A DNA stretch of 64,000 nt from Cichorium intybus (lineage: Eukaryota > Streptophyta > Magnoliopsida > Asterales > Asteraceae), in the NCBI GenBank assembly GCA_023525715.1, contig CM042013.1, positions 81,961,994 through 82,025,993 on the forward strand, written 5' to 3'. Below are positions 55,141 through 64,000 of this stretch, in pieces. The notes beneath the pieces were generated by a model. The model was not told where the DNA came from, searched no databases, and saw only the letters and a list, made by a program, of their open reading frames with translations. Each line of letters begins with the position of its first letter. The stretch's first letter is position 1. The position numbers and the translations under genes were made by a program.

Positions 55141-56850
55141 ATGAGTTTTAGCCATGTTAGTAGTAGTTTAGAGAATGTTGCCCAGGAACCTTCGGGTGAG
55201 GCAACGGGGGCAGTTCCATTTATACCCCCGCTTTCAGAATTTCAGTTTAGGAGCACGAGTGCTACTGGTGGTGCAGTTTTAGCCCCTGCATCAATACCAT
55301 CATGCACTCCGCCTTATGTTCCGCCATTTCAACCACAATCTACAAACCCATTCACATTTGCTATGTCTTGGGGAGCACCGACCCGTGATGGCACCCCAGT
55401 GACTATGCAGCACACTACCATTTCTCAACCACAATTACAACCCTCACAACCACCATTAATTTTCAAACCACAAACCACCTTTCAACCCATAGCACAACAA
55501 CCATATCAACCACAACCTCCACAGCAGCAGTACCAATATCAGGAGGTTGAGCAGAGTTATGAGGATGAGGAAGAAGGTTGGGTTCCGCAGCAGCAGCAAC
55601 CACAACAACAATGGAATCGAGGTCGGGGACCTCCACGAAGAGCACCACAACAACAACTGCCGCAAGGTCAGCAAGGGTACAATGATCATCAATATAACGG
55701 TAATGTAGTTAGACCTTTATACTTTGCACAACCGAGAGGGAAGTCGGTTGCATCGCACTTCCAACCGCGGGAGTACGATGATTCTTCGCCCATTTATATT
55801 CCAGATGATATAGATTTGCAAGTAGAAATTAGACCACAACTCTTAGGAATATTTCCTGAATTTAGGGGATATAAACAGGATGATCCATACAATCATTTGT
55901 ATGTGTTCATGGCAATAGCAAACACCAATACCCCTAGGAACACGAATAAGAATATTTTTAGGCTAAGGTTGTTCCCATTCACTTTGAAAGATAAGGCCAA
56001 GTATTGGTTCATGTCTCTTTAATCCAATAGTATCACTACATGGGACCAGCTTAAAGCTAAATTCTTGCAAGAGTTCTATCCGGCGAGTAAGACGACGGGG
56101 ATTAGGAGAGCCATCCAGAATTTTCAACAAAAGCCTGGGGAAGCTTTTCACGAAGCTTTGGATTGTCTGAAGGAGTTGATGAGGTCATGCCCTCATCACG
56201 ATATTCCGAAGTAGCACTTGGTCAGGCATTTCTTTGAAGGGGCTAGTGAGACGAATCAGACAATGATCAACGCATCGTCCAGTGGCACTATCATGATGAT
56301 GGATCCTGATAAGGCTTGGCAATTTTTGGAGCAATTGAGCAATAGATCCAAGGCGAATTTCTCTACTAGAAAGACAGTAGATACAGCTGCAGCAGGGTGG
56401 GAGCTGATGCAGACTGGAGGAAAGAGGTCAAGAAGGAAATAAGCGATTTAAACAAGAAGTTTGATAGACTGATGTCTACTCTACAGAATGGACCTCAGAC
56501 TCAACAACAAGGAGGCCATGGAGGACAAAGAATGCAGGAGGCAAATCAAGTTTATGGTCAAGGTCAAGGTCAATACAATAATGGACGACCTTATAGACCA
56601 TACAACCATGGTCAACAGAATTTCAACAATCAAAGGCAAAACAACTATCAGGGCCAGTCATCTAATCAGCCCAGGCAGTATCAACCAGCAAATAACAATG
56701 GCAGTGCAAGTGGGAGCGGTAATACTAACAACAACAACAGTGGCCGACTAATGCCAGCAATAACAATGCCCCAGGAACTCAGGAAGATTTGACCGCAAAG
56801 ATGTACGAGATGTTTAACACCACGTAGCAGCAGTCTCAGGCCAATGCCAA
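55141..56850 (+). pseudogene. Athila gag, broken
   Basis: The first open part (55141-56022) is Gln/Pro-rich at its N-terminus and reaches the Gag core near 55850 (GYKQDDPYNHLYVF, LRLFPFTLKDKAKYWF). Then come TAA (56020-56022), a TAG (about 56212) and frame shifts near 56395 and 56790. Downstream pieces show a coiled-coil-like ISDLNKKFDRLMSTLQN and a Gln/Asn-rich linker (56500-56760). This order is that of Athila Gag. Confidence 0.88.
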
Positions 56851-56863
56851 GGCCATCGCCAAC

Positions 56864-58126
56864 ATGGAAAGGCACATCGCTCAGATGTCTGAGGATCAAC
56901 AAAAGAGAGATATTGGTAAGCTGCCTAGCACCACGGAAATCAACCCGAACCACACTCAGCGAGCAGGAAAAGAGCATGTCAATGCTGTTGAGTCAGAATG
57001 GAGGAAGGTTACTATAGAAGATTTGCTAGGTCATGAAAGTAAAATTGAGAGTCCGAATAGAGAGAATGAAGATAAGGACGGAAGTGATAGCAAGGAAGAT
57101 GTTGAAGTTGAAGTTGAAAGAGTTGAAGTTGAAAAGGAGGAAAAGGAAATTCAGGTTGAGAAGGAATCTCAACAAAAGGAGGACAAGGATGTCCCAGAGA
57201 AGGAGCAGCCGATGGTAGCTGGAACTAAACAAAGGAAGAATAGAAAGAAGGAAAAGAAAAAGCAGGAAGTGCCAAACAAAACAACTGGGCCATCAATGAA
57301 CCAACCCTTGTGGGATGAGCTTAAGAATGCTCATGAGGATACAAGAATTCTCCAGGAGATGTGTGCAAAAAATGGAAAAAGCAAGACTCCCACACTGGAT
57401 GTTGTGAGGTTGACAATCAAGGCCAATGAGGCATTGTTGGGAACACTGCCCAAGAAGGAGAGGGATCCTGGATCGCCTCTGATCACTGCTACAGTAGGTG
57501 ATGTGGTCATTAGGAATACCTTGCTGGATTTGGGGGCAAGTGTGAATGTGCTACCGGGATACTTGTATGATAAATACAAGAATGAGGAGTTAGAGCCGGC
57601 AAAGACAGTATTACAGCTGGCTGATCAGTCAACCAAAGTATCCCGAGGCAAGTTGACCAATGTCATAATGAAAGTTGGGGATTTCTTCTACCCCCTGGAC
57701 TTCTTAGTTATGGAATATGAGAGTCAGGAGGACGCGCCTGCACTGATACTAGGACGTCCATTTTTTGCTACAGCCGGCGCCATTATTGATTGCAAAACGG
57801 GAGACTTAGATATCTTCTTTGGGTCGAGGAAAAGAAGGTTAAATATGTTTGGGAGTCTCATATCTCTACCTCAAGGGTACGATGACAAGTATTGGAGCAG
57901 CAATCCGCTGATGGAACCAGGAATAAGAGACAAAGGAAAAATATGGACCCGAACAGGAGAAGGCGGAAAAGAAGAAGTTTTGAAGGAAACAAAAGAGCAT
58001 CTGTTGTCCACTATTGACAAGGAGCAGCTGCTGGATATGATGGAAATGCTGGAGACAAGGCATCAGCAATATGAGAAGGATGCAAGGGATAGGGAAGCAA
58101 AGGTCTTTCAACTTCTGGAAGCATAG
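56864..58126 (+). pseudogene. Athila Gag C-terminus and aspartic protease domain, open 420-codon frame
   Basis: Residues 60-135 are a Glu/Lys-rich, partly repeated linker (VEVEVERVEVEKEEKE). Residues 150-215 include WDELKNAHEDTRILQEMCA. The protease core follows: LLDLGASVNVLPGYLYD near 222-238 (DLGAS in place of DTG/DSG, which is usual in Athila), VGDFFYPLDFLVMEYES and ALILGRPFFATAGAIIDCKT near 277-312. Where reverse transcriptase should begin, the frame instead runs into a helical Glu/Lys-rich tail (KEQLLDMMEMLETRHQQYEK) and stops at 58126. Open and well preserved, but cut off from gag by upstream breaks. Confidence 0.9.
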
Positions 58127-58975
58127 CAGCAACGGATTAGCCAGGTTAGTGATAGGATGCCACAGTTCACTTCATTGCTGTCAATGATGGTCCACAATTT
58201 CGCACCAGACCACAAGATGATGCCACCAGAAAACCGAGAAGAGTAGGAGCAGAATAATCCGTCTGGCTGAAGACGTTAAACTTAGCGCTTGTTGGGAGGC
58301 AAACCATCTGTTATAGGTAAGTACTGTATTTCTTAGGAGTAATTAGGAAGATATTATCATCGTCATTATAGGTGTTATTGGCCCGAGGCAAGTGTGGGGT
58401 TGTCATGAAGGAAATTTGAAGTTTTGAAGACCGCGTCGCGGTCATATGTTTTACGCGTCGCGGGATCGTAAACCAACCCGATGCGCAGGGGTTGATTTGG
58501 GAGCACGCGCACCGCGATCACGCCTTTCCCATGACGCGGGAATCGATCAGTCGGTTTTCTTCTTTAAAAAGGTACGTCGCATTCACTATTCACACACACC
58601 CACGCCGCGCCTCAGAGCTCCGATCATCGAACGTTTTTCTCCATTCCCACTATCGAGGTACGTCACTCTAACTAGTTTTTACTTGTTAGAACTAGTGATT
58701 AGGCATGGAATTTTGTTGATTTCTCCAAAAAATGAAAAACTTAGAAATCAGCAATGCTAGCTCGTAGGGTGTTTTTTTTGCCAAATGATCACCCTAGAGG
58801 GGCTAGTCGGTGCTTAGGCTACCTTGTAGTGTGTTTGGATCGAGTTAACAGGTAAAAATTAGTGAGATCGGGGTTGGAATTCGAAACAGTCGCTCGCCGC
58901 ACCATGCCCTGGTTCTTGGGCCGCGCCGTGGTTTAGTAGGGAAGAAAAGGACTGATTATGCAAAAAAAAAAAATT
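58127..58975 (+). other. Linker region of the Athila element
   Basis: No long frame. Contains CGCG-rich motifs (58430-58560, ACGCGTCGCGG) echoing those in the LTRs and a 5'-UTR-like C/T-rich stretch before 58976. It may be a second promoter or leader for the downstream ORF. Confidence 0.45.
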
Positions 58976-60036
58976 TGTTTTGTGCAGATGTCTTTTAGGC
59001 TTGACCACCCTTTTCTCCAGTTTCCCGAGGGTCCGGAGAGTTCGATTGAGTATACGCAGAGGAGGGATGCACTTACGGGTCGCCGGGATGCCACATCTAC
59101 ATGTCGTGGTTGGGACAGGCTTTTGGCCAACCCGGATGATGTAGTCTACACCGAGCTTCTTCTGGAGTTCATTTCCACGGTCCACTACGCACCGGCTTCG
59201 ACAGAGGCCCGATCCAGGCTGGTCTGTTTTCGACTGGGGGGAACCCCAGGGAGTGCAGTCTCAAGGAGTTCGGGAGACGCACGTGTATATACACAGAGGA
59301 GGACCTCCAGCACCGACACTTCACGCCGTCCCTTCACACGTGCATTCAGGGGCAGCCCGCGAGGGAGGCCAATGCTGCTATTTGGGCACCGTTGTCCAAT
59401 GTCTATTTCGAGGCGGGGTCGGCCATGCACCGCATCATCTCCACCTCTCTCATGTAGAAGGAGGGGGTGAGAAGGTGTCCGGTGAGGACATGACTTATAT
59501 GTGGGTGCTTATCGACCCTACCAGGTTCCTTCACCTCCCATACGCCTTAGCAGTCTCCCTATCTAACCGGGCAGTGGGTGTGTTAGCCAGCAGTCCATTG
59601 GCCGATGGGCACTATATCACCTGTCTGGCCCGTTCTTACCGGATACTCACTGCTGCTACCGTGGCCTCCCTGACGGCGATTCCTCCAGTTCGCACATCGG
59701 TGCGAGCCTTGGAGAATATGCATCAGATCCAGCAGCTACAGCCAGGGAGATACATGAGAGTAGCGACAGAGTTGCCAGGGCACCATGAGCAGGCCACGAG
59801 GCAGTTCCTCCCAGGCGACGCCGGAGAGTCGATCCACCAGTTCCACCACCACAGCCACGGCAGGAGGAGGTGACAGCTCTCAGCCGATTGCAGGACCGGG
59901 TCGCTCGGATCGAGGATCAGCTTGAGTGGATTGGGGAGGTACTTTTGGAGATGGCTGCCCAGCAGGGACGACACCGCCGACCATTCCCAGCCCGAGCACA
60001 CGATCATGAGGCAGGTCCTTCCAGGACACCCGGTGA
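58976..60036 (+). pseudogene. ATHILA ORF1-like gene, frameshifted
   Basis: The first frame starts near MSFRLDHPFLQFPEGPESSI (58986). It includes VVYTELLLEFISTVHYAP and breaks after CFRLGG near 59240. The next frame carries IYTEEDLQHRHFTPSLHTCI and AAIWAPLSNVYFEAGSAMHR up to a TAG (about 59455). A third carries GEDMTYMWVLIDPTRFLHLP and YALAVSLSNRAVGVLASSPL to about 59873. A final piece (59880-60036) has LSRLQDRVARIEDQLEWIGE, a coiled coil. The LEF(I/L)S, FRL and WVLxDPTRFLHxPYALA strings are those of the plant protein family annotated as ATHILA ORF-1. Its function is unknown. At least two frameshifts and one stop make it inactive. Confidence 0.75.
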
Positions 60037-61032
60037 CGATTGATGTATTTTTCTGTTTTCTTTTGGGATATATGTACTGTACTTATGACACTATCTTTAT
60101 TTTCTGCTTGTTTATATTTGTTTGTTTGTTTGTCGCATTTAATGTTTTAGTGAGTATGCATGTAATACCAAACGGAGGAGTTGTTTCAAGCAAGTGTGGG
60201 GTCACTATGCCCCGTCCACTTGCCTTGACCACCGGCGTGTTTCACTGTTGCGCTACAACTCCTGAATTCTGAGTCGAGGACTTTTGTTTGTGTTTTTGTA
60301 CCTGTGACAATCAAGAAGTCTACCGTCTAAAGGGTAACTCTTTTTTGTACAACGGGGACGTTGTACGGTTTTAAGTGTGGGGTGTGGACGGTCGAAAGAG
60401 TGTTTTTTTTTAATTTTTGCGGGAAATGACCAGTTTTCAAAATTTTTAGCAATTTTTCAAAATTTTTAATAGATTGTAATGTTGAAACGAATAGTTTGTG
60501 AATGTTATAGCTCTGATATTTTTCAAGAAATACTATGTAGTTGTTATCATACTATGAGTTTAGTCAAATAAGTTGAGTTTTAAGAGTTAGAAGATTGGAG
60601 TGTTTTAGGATTGGAATTTAGGAAGGGACAGTCAATCAGTGGCCTTTGTTGTTCGAGCCAGTAGGTCCGAAAAGGGTGGCCTCGAAAAAGGCATTTATGC
60701 ACCTTACCACCTAAGATCGTCTCGTTTGGGATGGTATTTCTGAAAGCTGGTTACACGGACAACATCGAAAGTCATGGACAGTTCTTTAATGACCTTTAGA
60801 ATCTGAATGAGTATGTACACTTTTTGTGCACAGAAAATTTGTAATCAAGGGTTCTTTAGAAAGTCATGAATTCCAAATATTATTCTGATTATGTTTCCAC
60901 AAACTATTTCACCCTAACTCTTGAGGCAATAAGCTTTGAAATTAAACACATTCAAAAATTATTTGAGTCTTAGTTAAAATCTGTTAAAAACTCTCTTGCT
61001 TGGGGACAAGCAAGGCACAAGTGTGGGGTGTT
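60037..61032 (+). other. Athila 3' untranslated region
   Basis: No coding sequence. CAAGTGTGGGGT occurs near 60191, near 60370 (as AAGTGTGGGGTGTGG) and immediately before the 3' LTR at 61018-61030, so the purine-tract-like motif is repeated three times. Confidence 0.6.
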
Positions 61033-62000
61033 TGACAACGCCTAGTAATATCAAGTATTTTAGTCGTTGTTGAGCCCTATTCTTGGTGAATTTATATCAT
61101 ATATGTTGTGGTATTGTCACTTTTTGTGTCAGTGCTTGTTTGGAAAGAAAAGATATAAACTGGGGCTAAAAGCGTACAAAATGGAAGAAGTTTGAAGATA
61201 AAGACAAAACAGTCGAATTCGCATGCGCAACGCGGGTATGTACAAGTGCGCGACGCGGTGATCAGCAATGAGGCGGTGAAGAGGATTCAAATGCCGAAGA
61301 AACGGGGATAAACCAGCACGTGTGCCGTGGATTCTACTTGTGCGCGACGCGGTCTTTTATTTTTCACAACTATAAATAGAGGGTTCTACGTCGAAAAATG
61401 CAGCAAAGACCTGGCATAGGAACGAATCCCAAGGCTTCTTTGACTCCGAGTTTCAGTTTTCAGCAACCATAATTTGGTATTTTGTGTTTTTCTCCTTCAA
61501 TTTCCAATTAGTTTAGTAGCTTTAGTGGCTTTTGCTAGTGTTATTGGGTGTGACAACCAGTGGCATTAGTTCTTAGTTTCTGAATTTTATATTTTCTGTT
61601 TTGGAACAAGTTGGATTGGAGTTTTTAATAATTAATCATTCGGTTATTGTTAATTGCTCTCTTTTGGGTATTTCTGCTTTTGGATGAATTGTGGATGTTT
61701 GATTGTGTTGGATGGTTATTGTGTTTCTGAATTTAGACTTTACTTTCTGATTTCAGTAACTTATGTTAGTTTAGAAGTTGAATTGGATTAGAATTAGTTT
61801 TTGGATTTATTGGATATCGGGATTCTTTTTGGTAAAAGTCAGAAACTAGATCCTCTGGCTGTAGAAGTGACACTACAGTTGGTAATCTATTGCCTACCTT
61901 GACCACGTAACTCCAGTGGATCGACCCTGACTACCGCTATACTGGTGTGTGCTAGGTTTATTTTACTATTTTTGACCGCATGATGACCGCTGCGATGTCA
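61033..62000 (+). repeat. 3' LTR of the Athila element
   Basis: 968 bp, about 95 percent identical to 53912-54880 by eye. Differences cluster in the CGCG islands. Confidence 0.94.
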
Positions 62001-63403
62001 CAACCCGAACGAGAACAGACGAATAAAACTCGAACACTATCATTCCGAAGAATTCACCAACGACCACCCATGCTCTTACCCAATCAAATTAAACAAAAGC
62101 TCAACAACTATCCCAACTCCATCAGAAACACCACCTCTTAACAAAAGCTCCCGCTTCCTAAGAATAACACTAGACGAACAACCTCCCGACGACATCACAG
62201 CGATAACACGAACCCAGTTGCAACTCCAGGAAATTCCAATCAATCCTATCATGCATAAGAACACTCAACTGACAACCTGACCAAACGGAACGAGTAGATA
62301 ACCACCTCCAATCGCAACAATCGGGAACATCATCGGACCGACCACGAACGCCATTACCTGAAAAGAACAAACACAATAATGAAAGCACAACCAAATCCGA
62401 CTGAATCAACCGCTGATGCAATCTTCCTACTCCATACAGCACCTTCTGAACTTGCCACAGACCCTCCGTCTCTTCTACAAACTACGCACTCAACGATCAT
62501 CCATAAGCGGCCACGCGGAACTCGAATCAACCCTCAAACCACTAGACGTTGAACCCCAAATAACCTTCGAATAATGACGATGAAGCACCCACACACTCAC
62601 TTCTGCGGCGTACGGAAACGTGACACCCGGTCAAAATTCCGTACTAGGCTCAACCTGAGCTAACTTCCACTGACTTCACACTAAATATCTGAAACTCTCT
62701 ACCGCATAAAAGAACATCCTTATCTTAACGCCGCAAACTGCCTCCGTTAATCCCTCTTTATCCCAGCACCAAAAACGAAGCCTACTCGAGACGATTTACA
62801 AAATGGAAGATCCCAACAAAACGCTCATAGCCCAACGAAACGCTCACAGCCCAACAAAACACTCACAGCCCAACAAAACGTACTGACATAATTCTTCATT
62901 CTTTACTCCAACAGGTCTCCCCTATTTAGGGTTCGAACCCACTAACAGCTGACCCAACAGCTACTGTCGTTCCATTGGCAGTCGACCCTATAGTTACTGA
63001 CAAAATCACAGACAGCCACTTGCCTTCACCCGCAAACTCGAGATAGATCCGGACTAACTACCCGTAACTCAGAACCAAAACAAAGGCAACTATACAGGTA
63101 AGCGATACAAGCAAAATTGCGAAAACGTACCGACAATGACCGATGAGGTTCCACCTCTACATCCAGCTGCTAAGCCCCACCTTCCAATTCCGGGTCCTCC
63201 ATTTTCACTTGACGAACACCCTTACACTTCGGGGAAATGAATCTCGACTTCTGGCCAGCATCCCCAGACAATTCCGGATAGCTCGCCCTGACAAGGCCAA
63301 TCTAATTGCATTAAACACAAAACTTTACCTCCAGCTTACCATCCTGGCGGTAAGGGTCCTCCACTCTATCTGAAACTGCAGCTCGAAACTTCTTTTGTAA
63401 TGA
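62001..63403 (-). other. G4 interior right of the Athila insertion
   Basis: Resumes the G4 interior. Minus-strand frames near 63100-63400 look like decayed gag linker; the rest has no recognisable domain. Includes the tandem repeat at 62813-62880. Confidence 0.45.
62813..62880 (+). repeat. Tandem repeat, about 19-bp unit, four copies
   Basis: Copies of CCCAACAAAACGCTCACAG with one or two changes each. Confidence 0.9.
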
Positions 63404-63706
63404 CTACCCCAAATCTTGATTATGCCTCTTCTGCCCCATCCGAGCATCGAACTCGATCTCCCTCGACACCGCATCAGACTCCATTTCAGCACGAGTCTGT
63501 TGTCGAGCAGCGGCCATGAACCCGCTGATGTCCTTCCTCATCAAAGCCTGGCACCGAGCTATCATCGCCTCCTCCTTTGTGGCGAACCGCTCTTCAAACA
63601 GCGAAAACATCTCCGACTTAACTGAATCAATCACCGGAGGGAGCATCTCGAACACAGCCATAGTCACCTCCGCGGCGACCAAATCTTGAACATCCTCATC
63701 ACTCAT
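63404..63706 (-). pseudogene. G4 gag N-terminal remnant
   Basis: 100 codons starting at 63706 (MSDEDVQDLVAAEVTMAVFE). The opening corresponds to the G3 Gag start (NLIAEEVSREVLAAIPQFF). It then jumps to LMRKDISGFMAAARQQTRAE, which matches the region MLRTDIREFVSAARHQTLTD about 200 residues further on in G3 Gag. So most of the Gag core has been deleted in frame. The frame ends shortly after the MGQKR string. Confidence 0.75.
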
Positions 63707-64000
63707 CTCAGGCCTAACTCCTGGCCTCGCGAACTTGACCCGAGTCCCGAATCATTTCCTCCTAGATCATCCCTCCTCATTCTAAAATCCGTCAAGAAAC
63801 GAGTTACAACACTCTTCGTCTTAGGTACGAATCTTGTGCTTCCAATACTGCGGGCCCTTGTACTACCTTCCATACCTATTCGTACTTGTTCTGAATATTG
63901 TCTCGGTTCCCTAAGTTGCCTCACTCCCTTCTAAAGGGCATTCATATATCATCCAAACCACCATGCACCGAAGTGCCTAACACTCTTCCTAGTCTACCTA
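63707..64000 (-). other. G4 5' leader (to window edge)
   Basis: Minus-strand leader upstream of the gag start; no features recognised. The LTR should follow outside the window. Confidence 0.4.

Larger units (their letters stand above)
53912..62000 (+). mobile_element. Athila-type Ty3/gypsy element lacking RT and integrase
   Basis: 8089 bp with the perfect 5-bp TSD CAACC (53907-53911 and 62001-62005). LTRs are 53912-54880 (969 bp) and 61033-62000 (968 bp), differing at roughly 50 positions (about 5 percent) by eye. The primer-binding site is the Asp-tRNA type typical of Athila, and the purine tract GTGTGGGG precedes the 3' LTR. Internal order: broken gag (55141-56850), protease domain in an open frame (56864-58126), then a broken ATHILA ORF1-like gene (about 58976-60036). 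The roughly 3 kb of reverse transcriptase, RNase H and integrase expected after protease are absent, so it depended on a helper. Confidence 0.93.
51647..64000 (-). mobile_element. Ty3/gypsy element G4, minus strand, partial (extends past window)
   Basis: The 3' LTR is at 51647 to about 53215 and gag is at 63404-63706 reading leftwards, so the 5' LTR lies beyond 64000. The Athila element 53912-62000 is inserted inside. The remaining internal DNA (53216-53911, 62001-63403) has no recognisable protease, reverse transcriptase or integrase, so G4 is either strongly decayed or a non-autonomous derivative. Confidence 0.75.

Noticed and set aside
57026..57232. Leu/Phe-rich minus-strand frame
   Set aside because: Antisense shadow of the Glu/Lys-rich linker of the Athila Gag-protease.
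59253..59873. A single 206-codon gene in the Athila interior
   Set aside because: Only its second half (from about 59475) matches the ORF1-like protein; the first half is out of frame with the real coding sequence.

Overview
This is nuclear DNA of a flowering plant, almost certainly a eudicot. Support comes from an intron-containing gene, a chloroplast-targeted PsbP-family protein, several classes of plant LTR retrotransposons primed by plant tRNAs, CACTA, hAT, PIF/Harbinger and Helitron DNA transposons, SINE and LINE remains, and long (TA)n arrays. The retrotransposon families look like those of Asteraceae, but I cannot prove the family from the sequence alone.

Only three host genes are well supported: a small two-exon Cys/His-rich protein (1387-2136, +), thylakoid lumenal 19 kDa protein (19385-20134, -) and a 66-residue secreted AG-peptide-like protein (41120-41320, +). 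Nearly everything else is nested transposons, most of which can be bounded to the base by target-site duplications (TSDs). Stack A: a Copia-type element on the minus strand (4994-17448, TSD ATAAC) holds a Ty3/gypsy solo LTR (5809-7619, TSD CTTAG) in one LTR and a CACTA element (12774-15715, TSD TGT) in its leader; downstream lies a Helitron 3' end with captured alpha-mannosidase exons. Stack B: a LINE fragment split by two hAT elements (21743-22850; 23502-25149, TSD ACTCCTCC). Stack C: a broken gypsy (26602-38786) whose 3' LTR is split by an intact, apparently very young Copia element (29662-38521, TSD ATTAT, one 1339-residue ORF, LTRs identical by eye), followed by a hAT MITE (38794-39736, TSD AAGTTTAC). 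Stack D: a PIF/Harbinger element (41872-51500, TSD TTA) swollen by a CCACCA-type minisatellite and split 6 bp from its end by a complete chromodomain gypsy (43226-51489, TSD CAAAC). Stack E: a minus-strand gypsy (51647 to beyond 64000) split by an Athila-type element (53912-62000, TSD CAACC) that lacks reverse transcriptase and integrase.

The most interesting signal is a shared architecture rather than a gene. In at least four unrelated LTR elements the leader or LTR carries repeated small hairpins whose loop is constant while the stem bases change in compensating pairs (29361-29657; 44211-44372; 32199-32545; 8745-12752; weaker at 7061-7256). That is the signature of selected RNA or cruciform structure. 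A second signal is a 68-nt GT-AG segment between gag and protease of the gypsy at 43226-51489, which has the length and phase of a spliceosomal intron.
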